A DNA stretch of 64,000 nucleotides, taken from the NCBI GenBank assembly GCA_033875255.1, contig JAWZSN010000002.1:1-64000 (forward strand). Reading direction: 5' to 3'. The position numbers and the translations under genes are program-made. Source of the stretch: Marinimicrococcus sp033875255 (GTDB lineage Bacteria > Pseudomonadota > Alphaproteobacteria > Geminicoccales > Geminicoccaceae). Within the stretch, counting starts at the first letter, position 1. The number at the start of each line of letters is the position of its first letter. Under the pieces are notes generated by a model. The model was not told the DNA's origin. It saw only the letters and a program-made list of their open reading frames with translations, and did no database searches. This document shows positions 31,802-39,161 of the stretch, piece after piece.

Positions 31802-31919
31802 GTCCGGTGCCACCCTTCGCTTGCATCGGCAGGCGCGCGCTTGCCAGCCCCGGCGGCATGCTACAGGCTCGCTGCGGCAGCGGCGACAGCGCCGGCCCAA
31901 CGAAGGAGCAGGGAGGATC

Positions 31920-32915
31920 ATGATCAAGCGCAGGACGGGCATGCTCATGCTCGCTACCGCCATGACGCTCGGTGCGGCCTTGCCGGTCATGGCGGCCGAG
32001 GGACGGGTCAGCGTCTACACCGCCCACAAGGCCGAGATCGTCGAGCGGCTGATCCCGGAGTTCGAGAAGGCCACCGGCCTCAAGGCCGACGTGGTGAAGG
32101 CCGGCTCCGGCGACATCATCAACCGGGTGAAGGCGGAATCCGCCAATCCCCAGGCCGACGTGATCTGGAGCATCGGCGCCGAGCTTCTCGAGGCCAACAG
32201 CGAGCTGCTGGAGAAGTACGAGCCGGCCGGGCTCGACAAGGTGGATCCCGCCTTCATGGGCAAGGACGCCGCCTGGATCCCCTATACCGGCATCCTCACC
32301 GTCTTGATGGTGAACACCCAGAAGCTGAAGCCGGAGGAGTACCCGAAGACCTGGAAGGATCTCGGCCACGAACGCTTCAAGGGCCAGATCTCCTCGGCCC
32401 GCGCCGACAAGTCCGGCTCGGCCTTCATCCAGCTCGGCACGGTGCTCACGATCTACGGCGACGACGAGCAGGGCTGGGGCGTCTACGAGGAGGCCTTCGA
32501 GAACTTCGCGCTCTCCAACAGCTCGGGGGCGGTGCCGCGCTTCGTCAATGACGGCGAGGCCTCGGTGGGCATCACGCTCGAGGACAACGCCTATCTCTAC
32601 GTGAAGGGCGGCGGGCCGGTGGCCATCGTCTACCCCGAGGACGGCACCTCGGCGCTCGCCGACGGCATGGCGCTGGTCAAGGGCGCGCCCAATCCTGATG
32701 CCGGCAAGGCCTTCCTCGACTGGGCGCTTTCCAAGGAGACCCAGGAGCTCGTGGTGGCCGAGCTGGGCCGGCGGCCGATCCGCAAGGACATGGAGGCCGC
32801 GGCCGACCTCAAGCCGATGAGCGAGATCAAGCTCGTGGACTACGACATCGTGTGGGCGGCCAACCACCGCGACGAGTTCCTCGAGAAGTGGAACGAGCTG
32901 CTGCTCTCCCGCTGA
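31920..32915 (+). CDS. Fe3+/aminoethylphosphonate-type ABC solute-binding protein
   Basis: 331 residues. The signal peptide (MIKRRTG, a hydrophobic core, PVMA|AEG) is followed by VSVYTAHKAEIVERLIPEFEKATG, the start typical of iron(III) and 2-aminoethylphosphonate binding proteins. The pattern AGSGDIINRVKAES-NPQADV and the C-terminal ELGRRPIRKDM fit the phosphonate/AfuA-like group. The canonical paired tyrosines of FbpA iron binders are not evident, so the ligand is left open. AGGGAGG precedes the ATG. First gene of a three-gene importer operon. Confidence 0.85.
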   Translation: MIKRRTGMLMLATAMTLGAALPVMAAEGRVSVYTAHKAEIVERLIPEFEKATGLKADVVKAGSGDIINRVKAESANPQADVIWSIGAELLEANSELLEKYEPAGLDKVDPAFMGKDAAWIPYTGILTVLMVNTQKLKPEEYPKTWKDLGHERFKGQISSARADKSGSAFIQLGTVLTIYGDDEQGWGVYEEAFENFALSNSSGAVPRFVNDGEASVGITLEDNAYLYVKGGGPVAIVYPEDGTSALADGMALVKGAPNPDAGKAFLDWALSKETQELVVAELGRRPIRKDMEAAADLKPMSEIKLVDYDIVWAANHRDEFLEKWNELLLSR

Positions 32916-32987
32916 TCCCGCCGCGCGGCGGTGCAAGAAGCGCCGCCGCTTCGCCCTTCTTCCATCGACCGCTTCAACGAGGGGTGC

Positions 32988-34067
32988 ATGGCGCTCGTCG
33001 AACTACGCCGTCTGTGCAAGTCCTATCCGGGCGTGCGCGCCCTCGACGACATCGAGCTCACCATAGGCTCGGGTGAGTTCTTCACCCTCCTGGGGCCCTC
33101 GGGCTGCGGCAAGACCACACTCCTGCGCACCATCGCCGGGTTCAACCGGCAGGACTCGGGCGAGATCAGCGTCGGCGGGCGGCCGCTGGACGGCGTGCCG
33201 GCGCATCGCCGCGACATCGGCATGGTGTTCCAGGACTACGCCATCTTTCCGCATCTCTCGGTGGCCGGGAACGTCGCCTTCGGCCTGAGGAACCGGCGGC
33301 GGCCGCGCGCCGAGATCGCCCGGCGGGTGGCCCGCGCCCTCGAGCTGGTGCGGCTGGGCGGGCTGGGCGAGCGCATGCCGCACGAGCTCTCCGGCGGCCA
33401 GCAGCAGCGGGTGGGCCTCGCCCGGGCCATGGTCATCAGCCCGCAGATCCTGCTCATGGACGAGCCGCTCTCCAATCTCGACGCCAAGCTCCGGATCGAG
33501 CTGCGCGAGGACATCCGCGACCTGCAGCGCTCGCTGGGCATCACCACCGTCTACGTGACCCACGACCAGGAGGAGGCGCTGGTGGTCTCCGACCGGATCT
33601 GCGTGATGCAGGGCGGCAAGGTCCACCAGGTGGGCACCCCCTGGGAGGTCTATGTCCGCCCCGCGACCCTCTTCGTCGCCTCCTTCGTGGGGGCGATGAA
33701 CCTTCTGTCAGGGCTCGCGGTAGAGGCCGGCGGCACCGTACGCCTCGCCGGCGCGCCGCTGCAGGTACCGGCCTTGGCAGGGCTGGATAACGTCACGGCG
33801 GCTATCCGCCCCGAGGACGTGATGGTGGACCCGGCGGCGCCGGGCGACGGCATCTTGCTCGAGGCCACCGTCGAGAAGATCACCTTCGCCGGACGCGAGG
33901 CCTTCTACCGCACCGTGTTGGCTGACGGCACGAGCCTCGCCGTGCTCATCCAGCGGCCCACGCCGGAACTGCTCGGCCGCGAGGGGCACGCCGTACGCCT
34001 CGTGCTGCCGCGGGGCAAGCTGCTGTTCTACGACGCGGACGGCAGGCTCGTCGGGGCGCGCGCCTGA
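32988..34067 (+). CDS. ABC transporter ATPase, FbpC/PotA-like
   Basis: 359 residues. Walker A GPSGCGKTT near residue 38, the Q-loop VFQDYAIFPHLSV, signature SGGQQQRVGLARAM, Walker B ILLMDEPLSNLDAKLR and the H-loop THDQEEAL. A C-terminal TOBE-type regulatory domain (~240-355) follows, as in iron, spermidine and phosphonate importers. The ATG at 32988 follows a GAGGGG sequence. The stop overlaps the permease ATG by one base. Confidence 0.93.
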   Translation: MALVELRRLCKSYPGVRALDDIELTIGSGEFFTLLGPSGCGKTTLLRTIAGFNRQDSGEISVGGRPLDGVPAHRRDIGMVFQDYAIFPHLSVAGNVAFGLRNRRRPRAEIARRVARALELVRLGGLGERMPHELSGGQQQRVGLARAMVISPQILLMDEPLSNLDAKLRIELREDIRDLQRSLGITTVYVTHDQEEALVVSDRICVMQGGKVHQVGTPWEVYVRPATLFVASFVGAMNLLSGLAVEAGGTVRLAGAPLQVPALAGLDNVTAAIRPEDVMVDPAAPGDGILLEATVEKITFAGREAFYRTVLADGTSLAVLIQRPTPELLGREGHAVRLVLPRGKLLFYDADGRLVGARA

Positions 34068-35713
34068 TGCGCGGGCGGCGCGACATCTGGACCGGCGTCC
34101 TGGCGCTCGCCTTCGCGGTGGTGGCGGTCTTCCTGGTGTGGCCGCTCTTCAGCGTCTTCACCGCCTCCTTCACCGACAACCGCACCGGCGAGCCGACTCT
34201 CGCCAACTACCTCAAGGTGCTGGGGCACCCCTACTATCTGCGGGCGCTGCTCAACAGCATCATCGTCGGCATCGGCGGCATGATCGGCGCCATGCTGCTG
34301 GGCGTGCCGCTGGCCTTCCTCACCAGCCGCTACCTGATACGCGGCCGCGACCTCATCGCCACCCTCTCGGTGCTGGCGCTGGTCTCGCCGCCCTTCATCG
34401 GCGCCTATGCCTGGATCATGATGCTGGGCCGCAACGGCTGGCTCAGGGAGGCCATGGCCGGGATCGGCATCGAGCTGCCCTCGATCTACGGCCTGTTCGG
34501 CATCCTCCTGGTCTTCAGCCTGAAGTTCTATCCCTTCGTGTTCCTTCTCACCTCGAGCGCGCTGGCGGCCATCAATCCCTCGGTGGAGGAGGCCGCGGAG
34601 AATCTCGGGGCAGGCGCCTGGCGGCGGTTCTTCACCGTGACCCTGCCGCTGGTGTTCCCGGCGGTGAGCTCAGGCGCGCTCCTGGCCTTCGTGCTTTCGC
34701 TCGCCGATTTCGGCACGCCCTCCATCGTCGGCGGCGACTTCCGCGTGCTGGCCACCACCGCCTACAACCTCTTCACCAGCGAGATGGGCGGCAATCCGGG
34801 CCTGGCCTCCACCGTCAGCATCGTGCTCATCACCGTGTCCATGGTGGTGGTGGCGATCCAGCGCCGGGCGGTGCGCCGCCGCAATGTCGAGGGCTCGCTG
34901 GTCAAGCGCATGGCGCCGCGACGCCTGGGGCCGGTGGCCTCGGTGCTGGCGCATCTGCTCTGCTACGGCATCGTTCTCGCGAGCTCGCTGCCCTCGCTCG
35001 TGGTGATCCACACCTCCTTCCGCAAGACCAGCGGGCCGGTGTTCCAGCCGGGCTTCGGCCTCGAGAGCTACCGGCGCATCCTCCACGAGGTGCCCCACGT
35101 CATCACCAACAGCTTCGTCTATTCCTCGCTGGCGGTGGCGCTGATCGTGGTGCTGGGCACGCTGATCGGCTACCTGCTGAGCCGCCGCGAGGGGGTGCTC
35201 TCCGGGGCGCTCGACAGCATCCTGCTGGTTCCCTACGTCGTGCCCGGCATCGTCATGGGGCTGGGCTTCGTGGTGACCTTCAACAGCCCGCCGCTGCTGC
35301 TCACCGGCACCGCCACCATCATCATCCTGATGCTGTTCATCCGCCGGCTGCCCTACGCGGTGCGCTCCAGCGCCTCGATCCTCCGGCAGATCCGCGGCAG
35401 CACCGAGGAGGCGGCGATCTCGCTGGGCGCCGCCCCCGGCCGCGCCTTCCTCAAGGTCACCCTGCCGCTCATGCTGCCGGGCATCATGGCGGGCGCGCTC
35501 ATGAGCTTCGTTACCGCCATCAACGAGCTCTCGAGCTCGCTCATCCTCTATGTCGGCCGCACCATGACCATGCCGGTGCGCATCTACCTCTCGGTGCTCG
35601 ACGGCGAGTTCGGCACGGCGGCCGCGCTTTCCACCGTGCTCCTGCTCACCACCGGCATCGCCGTCTTCCTCGTGTTCCGCTACTCCGGCCGCAAGGAGGG
35701 CGCGTTCGTCTGA
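34067..35713 (+). CDS. ABC transporter permease, two-domain FbpB/PhnU-V-like fusion
   Basis: 548 residues with about twelve membrane helices in two homologous halves. Both carry the coupling loop: ENLGAGAWRRFFTVTLPLVFPA in the first and ISLGAAPGRAFLKVTLPLMLPG in the second. One polypeptide thus supplies both channel subunits, as in FbpB. Its start overlaps the ATPase stop. It is the last gene of the operon; a GCGCTGCGCGC-type terminator lies about 260 bp downstream. Confidence 0.93.
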   Translation: MRGRRDIWTGVLALAFAVVAVFLVWPLFSVFTASFTDNRTGEPTLANYLKVLGHPYYLRALLNSIIVGIGGMIGAMLLGVPLAFLTSRYLIRGRDLIATLSVLALVSPPFIGAYAWIMMLGRNGWLREAMAGIGIELPSIYGLFGILLVFSLKFYPFVFLLTSSALAAINPSVEEAAENLGAGAWRRFFTVTLPLVFPAVSSGALLAFVLSLADFGTPSIVGGDFRVLATTAYNLFTSEMGGNPGLASTVSIVLITVSMVVVAIQRRAVRRRNVEGSLVKRMAPRRLGPVASVLAHLLCYGIVLASSLPSLVVIHTSFRKTSGPVFQPGFGLESYRRILHEVPHVITNSFVYSSLAVALIVVLGTLIGYLLSRREGVLSGALDSILLVPYVVPGIVMGLGFVVTFNSPPLLLTGTATIIILMLFIRRLPYAVRSSASILRQIRGSTEEAAISLGAAPGRAFLKVTLPLMLPGIMAGALMSFVTAINELSSSLILYVGRTMTMPVRIYLSVLDGEFGTAAALSTVLLLTTGIAVFLVFRYSGRKEGAFV

Positions 35714-36010
35714 CCTGCCCGACATCCGGCTGCGGCTGATGGCAGGGACCGGCCCGGGACGCGGAATGGCCGCTCGGGCCTCTCCTCCCTGGACCGCCCC
35801 ACCGCGCCTCCCTCGCGCCGGAGTTCCACGCCAGCAGGATAGCAAGGAGAGATGAAGGGGCGGTGAAGGGGGCTCGAAGGACACGCGCAAGAACGCTCCC
35901 GGTAGGGTCTTCTGCCGGCGGAGCGGGCGGGCGTTCGGGAAAGACCGCGGGGCGGTTGGTGGCAATGGAGCCGTGCAAGGTGCTGCGCGCGGCTTTTTTT
36001 CCTTTTTTCA
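35714..36010 (+). repeat. Repeat core and terminator motif after the importer operon
   Basis: The gap holds a solitary repeat core ('gagttccacgccagcagg' near 35820, followed by 'gatgaaggggcggtgaag'). At 35975-36010 comes 'gcaaggtgctgcgcgcggc' with a TTTTTTT-CC-TTTTTT tract on the plus strand. The latter is the best terminator in the window and suits the permease gene upstream. Its tail 'tcagtttgcggcgggg' recurs at 37136. Confidence 0.65.
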
Positions 36011-36567
36011 GTTTGCGGCGGGGACCGGGTCAGGCGGCTCGGCTTCGTTCGTGCCGCGGTGGGCGGAGTGGGCGAGGAAGGGGGCGGCGTTCGTGCCGTC
36101 GTCGGCGAAGGGGGCGAGGCCGGCGAGGGCTGGCCGGGGGCGCGGGCGAGCTCTGCCTCGAGCGTCGCCATGCACGGGTCGAGGGTGCCCAGGGGCATGG
36201 CCGGAGCCGTGCCGCGGCGCTCGGCCTCGCCGGCCTGGAGCGGGCGCACGGCCTGACAAAAATCCTTCTCCAGCCGACCCCGCCAGCGCGGCAGCAGCAC
36301 CGCCGGCGGCAGTCCCTTGCACGCCCCGCCGGTCAGGGCCGTCTCCACCACACGCTGCTCCAGCGCATCGGCCCACCGCTCCCGCAGCATCGCCATCTGC
36401 CCCACCCAATGTTCCTCCACCGCCCCCTCCGGCGCGTGAACGCGCGTGAGATCCGCGACCAGGGCGGAGTAGGCGGCCTGGTCTTCGGGGCTCGGGTTCG
36501 TCTTTGTCACGGACGATGCGTGCGGCGCAGCGGCGGGATCGGTGATGGGCGCGGTGGTGCCGGACAT
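36008..36567 (-). pseudogene. Frameshifted copy of the duplicated hypothetical gene
   Basis: From the ATG at 36567 the first ~140 codons are closely similar to the gene at 37158-37775: MSGTTAPITDPAA, then HASSVTKTNPSPEDQA, GAVEEHWVGQMA, RWADALEQRVVE and MATLEAELAR. Near codon 145 the reading frame changes. A different frame continues the homology (ALAGLAPFADDGTN, AHRGTNEAEPPDPVPAAN) to a stop at 36008, where the intact copy has ALASLLTAPDPFADDDTN and AHRGTNERAPPPN. A single frameshift has therefore split the gene. The family is unknown to me; it recalls a loosely defined group of short alphaproteobacterial proteins with an NRAQRR-type C-terminus. Confidence 0.75.
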
Positions 36568-36689
36568 GGCTGGCTCGCAGGCGGGAGGAAGGGTGCGGCG
36601 AAGATACCTTGTTGAAGGAATAAATGCTATACCGTGGCGTGGACGATGTCGACAGGCCGGATGGCGCTGCGTCGGAGAGCAACGGTCCC
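36568..36689 (-). promoter_or_regulatory. Shared upstream segment of the duplicated hypothetical gene
   Basis: Just upstream of the broken copy lies 'gaaggaataaatgctatacc'. The intact copy has 'aaaaggaataaataccacac' at the equivalent place (near 37820). The conserved AT-rich segment may include a promoter; I cannot define -35 and -10 elements. Confidence 0.35.
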
Positions 36690-37055
36690 AGGAGCCTCTC
36701 GCCGCACGCGCGCTGCTGCGCCGCGCCCCGGGGACTCGACCCGCTGCCGTTCGGCCGGAGACATTCACACTGTCTTAACCCGCCTTCGCCATCCTGCTGG
36801 GGTGGGACTCCGCCGCCGCGAAGCCCTGGGCGCCGCACCTCTCCCACCATCCGCCAGGATACGCGGGCAGAGGTTGAAAAACCGTGCACCGGTCGCGAGG
36901 CCCGGTTCGCCGGCCCGGGACGTTCACGTCGTCTTAACCCGCCTTTGCCATCCTGCTGGGGTGGGACTCCGCCGCCGCGGAAGCCTGGGCGCGGCACCTC
37001 CTCCACCATCCCTGAGACTGGCACGGCGAAGGTAAAGGAACGGTGAACCGGCCGC
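36690..37055 (-). repeat. Repeat block: leader plus two ~160-bp units (reverse orientation)
   Basis: A leader (near 36690-36770, 'cgctgccgttcggccgg') precedes two units whose 'gtcttaacccgcc' starts are about 160 bp apart (36773 and 36933). Each contains 'catcctgctggggtggga', the reverse complement of the core in the left-end array, and the first is joined to the second by the 'ggttgaaaaaccgtg'/'gacgttcacg' hairpin arms. The block closely resembles 38245-38497 and lies upstream of the first hypothetical gene copy, just as that block lies upstream of the second. Confidence 0.85.
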
Positions 37056-37099
37056 GGGTTTGCCATGGCTGGGGCGACAGGCACGGCAAGGAAGGCTGC

Positions 37100-37140
37100 A
37101 AGGCGCTGCGCGCGGGTTTTTCTTTCTGCTCTTTTGTCAG
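37100..37140 (+). terminator. GCGCTGCGCGC motif with T-rich tail
   Basis: 'aaggcgctgcgcgcgggttt' is followed by a T-rich run and 'gtcagtttgcggcg'. It equals the copy at 35975-36010, and both occupy the same position relative to the two copies of the duplicated hypothetical gene. The T-tract orientation would stop plus-strand transcripts. Confidence 0.5.
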
Positions 37141-37157
37141 TTTGCGGCGAGGCCGGG

Positions 37158-37775
37158 TCAGGCGGCGCGGCTGGCCGCGGCGAGGCGGCGGCGCTGGGCG
37201 CGGTTGGGGGGTGGGGCGCGTTCGTTTGTGCCGCGGTGGGCGGGGCTGGCGAAGAAGATGTCGGGTTCGTTCGTGTCGTCGTCGGCGAAGGGGTCGGGGG
37301 CGGTCAGCAGGCTGGCGAGGGCGGCCTGGGGGTCGCGGGCGAGCTCGGCCTCGAAGGCCGCCATCCGGGCGTCGAGGGACGTGAGAGGCATGGCCGGGGC
37401 GAAGCCGGGGGCGGCGGCGCGCCGCCCGGCCTTGCTGGCCTCGAGCTCGCGGACGGCCTGACGGAAGTCCTTTTCCAGCCGGGTGCGCCAGCGCGGCAGC
37501 ACCGAGGCCGGCAGCCCCTTGCAGGCTTCGCCCGCCAGCGCCGCCTCCACCACGCGCTGCTCCAGCGCATCGGCCCAGCGCGCCCGCAGCATCGCCATCG
37601 CCATCTGCTCCACCCAGTGCTCCTCGACAGCACCCTCGGGCGCGTGCCGGTGGGTGAGATCCGCGAGAAGGGCGGACAACGTGGCCTGGTCCTCGGGGCT
37701 CGGGTTCGTCTTTGTCACGGACGATGCGTGCGGCGTGGCGGCGGGATCGGTGGCAGGCGCGATGGTGGCGGACAT
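37158..37775 (-). CDS. Hypothetical protein, intact copy of duplicated gene
   Basis: 205 residues, not recognised as a named family. Visible features are a threonine/proline-rich N-terminus with SSVTKTNPSPEDQ, a charged helical middle (HAPEGAVEEHWVEQMA, RARWADALEQRVVEAAL, TRLEKDFRQAVRELE), then a FADDDTNEP segment and a C-terminus NRAQRRRLAAASRAA. No signal peptide, membrane helix or catalytic motif is seen. The helical middle and NRAQRR end recall short alphaproteobacterial proteins usually found as accessory genes in repeat-rich regions. The ATG at 37775 was chosen by comparison with the duplicated copy, where the similarity begins at the same point. Confidence 0.65.
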   Translation of the reverse strand: MSATIAPATDPAATPHASSVTKTNPSPEDQATLSALLADLTHRHAPEGAVEEHWVEQMAMAMLRARWADALEQRVVEAALAGEACKGLPASVLPRWRTRLEKDFRQAVRELEASKAGRRAAAPGFAPAMPLTSLDARMAAFEAELARDPQAALASLLTAPDPFADDDTNEPDIFFASPAHRGTNERAPPPNRAQRRRLAAASRAA

Positions 37776-37889
37776 GGCTGCCTCGCAGGGTGGAGGAAGG
37801 GTGGTGCGAGGATAGCTCACAAAAGGAATAAATACCACACCACGCTGCCGGCGTAGCCGGCTGGGCAGACGTTCATGTTACCAGGTGCG

Positions 37890-38222
37890 ATTACACGCCG
37901 ACGGTCTGGGTCGGCGGCTGATGCCCGCCCCGAGAAAGGTTAAATGGGGTGGGTCTCCCCGGATTCCGGAGGAAGGCCGCCCCGAGAAGGGTTAAATGGG
38001 GTGGGTGTCCCCGGAATCCGGGGAGAAAGGTTAAATGGGGTGGGTGTCCCCGGAATCCGGGACGGTCTGGGTCGGCGGTTGATGCCCGCCCCGAGAAAGG
38101 TTGAATGGGGTGGGTGTCCCCGGAATCCGGAGAAAGGATGATTGCACGCCGAGGGTATGGGCCGGCGGCTGATGCTCGCCCCGAGAAAGGTCGAATCGCG
38201 TGGGTGTCCCCGGAATCCCCCC
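37890..38222 (+). repeat. Cluster of 38-bp repeats plus ~130-bp higher-order repeat
   Basis: Five units of the type GAGAAAGGTTAAATGGGG followed by TGGGTGTCCCCGGAATCCGG begin near 37932, 37984, 38023, 38093 and 38183, with small variants (TTGAATG, TCGAATCG). Three are preceded by a 'ggtctgggtcggcggctgat' type segment (37900, 38063, 38150), giving a longer repeat of 90-160 bp. Each unit has a GGGG-tgggtgt-CCCC potential hairpin. Open frames through here are repeat translations only. Confidence 0.88.
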
Positions 38223-38244
38223 GGAATCCGAGCCACGCGTGCCA

Positions 38245-38497
38245 GGCGCTTTTCGGCGCACACCCGCTGCTGCACCACTTCCCGGGACGTGACCCGCCGC
38301 CGTTCGGCCGGGCCATTCACGTCGTCTTAGCCCGCCTTTGCCATCCTGCTGGGGTGGGACTCCGTCGCCGCAAAGCCTTGGCGCGGCACCTCCTCCACTA
38401 CCCGCCAGCATGCACCGGCAGAGGTTGAAGAACCGTGAGCCGGTCGCGAGGGCCCAGTCGCCGGCCGGGGACGTTCACGCCGTCTTAACCCGCCTTT
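38245..38497 (-). repeat. Second repeat block (leader plus two units, one truncated)
   Basis: The leader ('cgccgccgttcggccggg') and the first unit ('gtcttagcccgcctttgcca' followed by 'tcctgctggggtgggactcc', then 'gaggttgaagaaccgtgagc') match 36690-36930. The second unit begins 'gtcttaacccgcctttgcca' about 158 bp later but is cut immediately after and joined to a DUF1206 coding fragment at 38498. Confidence 0.85.
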
Positions 38498-38701
38498 GCC
38501 AACGGCTTCGCCGCAGCGCGGGAGTCCCTGCGCCGCCAGCCCCACGGCCCATGGATGCTGGCGGCGGTGGCGCTCGGTCTCGTCGCCTTCGCCTTCTACA
38601 GCCTCATAGCCGTCCGCTATCGCCGGATCCGCACCGAGTCCCGACAATTCGTCCGGCAGGCGCCACGGCGTGTCTTCGTGATCGCGGTGCAAATGATTTG
38701 A
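38498..38701 (+). pseudogene. 3' fragment of a DUF1206 gene
   Basis: The frame beginning ANGFAAARESLRRQPHGPWM continues with LAAVALGLVAFAFYSLIAVR and YRRIRT to a TGA at 38699. It corresponds to AKGLAAALAALRQQPYGPWL, LGAVALGLVAFAFYSLVAAR and YRRIRTRA at the C-terminus of the DUF1206 protein at 29643-30431, then continues with a different tail. Only about 45 codons remain and no start codon is available. It is the trace of a second DUF1206 gene removed by recombination at the repeat. Confidence 0.85.
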
Positions 38702-38709
38702 ATGCAAAT
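38688..38709 (+). promoter_or_regulatory. Candidate MarR operator/promoter
   Basis: An AT-rich island just upstream of the MarR gene contains TGCAAAT twice (38688-38694, 38703-38709), and the second half forms an inverted repeat ATTTG-aatg-CAAAT (38696-38709). MarR proteins often repress their own operon from such a site. It overlaps the end of the DUF1206 fragment. Confidence 0.4.
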
Positions 38710-38717
38710 TAGTGGGC

Positions 38718-39161
38718 ATGACCAATGATGCCAAGTCCCCCCGCGCCCGCTTCGGCATGGAGCTGGTCGTCGTGGCCCGCCAGTGGCGGCGGGCGCTCGA
38801 CCGGCAGCTCGCCGCCGTGGGCCTCACCGACGCCACCTGGGCGCCCCTCGTCCATCTCAAGGAGGCCGGCGGCGGGATCAGCCAGAAGGAGCTGGCAGCA
38901 CTGGCGGGGATCGACGGATCGAGCCTGGTGCGGCTGCTCGACGTGCTGGAAGGCCGGGGCCTCGTGGAGCGCCGCATCGACGAGGCCGACCGGCGCGCCC
39001 GCCGCCTCCACCTGACGGCCCGCGGCGAGGAGGCGGTGAGGAAGATCCGGCGCCTGCTGAAAAGCGCGGAGCAGACCCTTCTGGCCGATCTGGGCGACGA
39101 GGAGGTCGCGGCCCTGACGGACGGCCTCGCCATCCTGCGCCAGCGCCTGGAGCGCGCATGA
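38718..39161 (+). CDS. MarR-family transcriptional regulator
   Basis: 147 residues from the ATG at 38718 (a GTG two codons earlier is possible). A winged-helix core: WAPLVHLKEAGGGISQKELAALAGIDGSSLVRLLDVLEGRGLVERR, then the wing DEADRRARRLHLTARGEEA. The C-terminal dimer helix ends LAILRQRLERA. Its stop overlaps the start of the exporter gene as ATGA, a common MarR-exporter arrangement; an aromatic acid or drug that is also the exporter's substrate probably relieves repression. Confidence 0.9.
   Translation: MTNDAKSPRARFGMELVVVARQWRRALDRQLAAVGLTDATWAPLVHLKEAGGGISQKELAALAGIDGSSLVRLLDVLEGRGLVERRIDEADRRARRLHLTARGEEAVRKIRRLLKSAEQTLLADLGDEEVAALTDGLAILRQRLERA

Noticed and set aside
30708..32936. 742-residue minus-strand protein covering the phosphatase and binding protein
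   Set aside because: Two real genes with motifs occupy the same DNA in other frames; the translation is low-complexity.
36008..37084. 358-residue minus-strand gene
   Set aside because: Its N-terminal two-thirds are repeat DNA and the other frame of the duplicated gene; only the last ~45 codons carry homology, so it was treated as the frameshifted half of the pseudogene.
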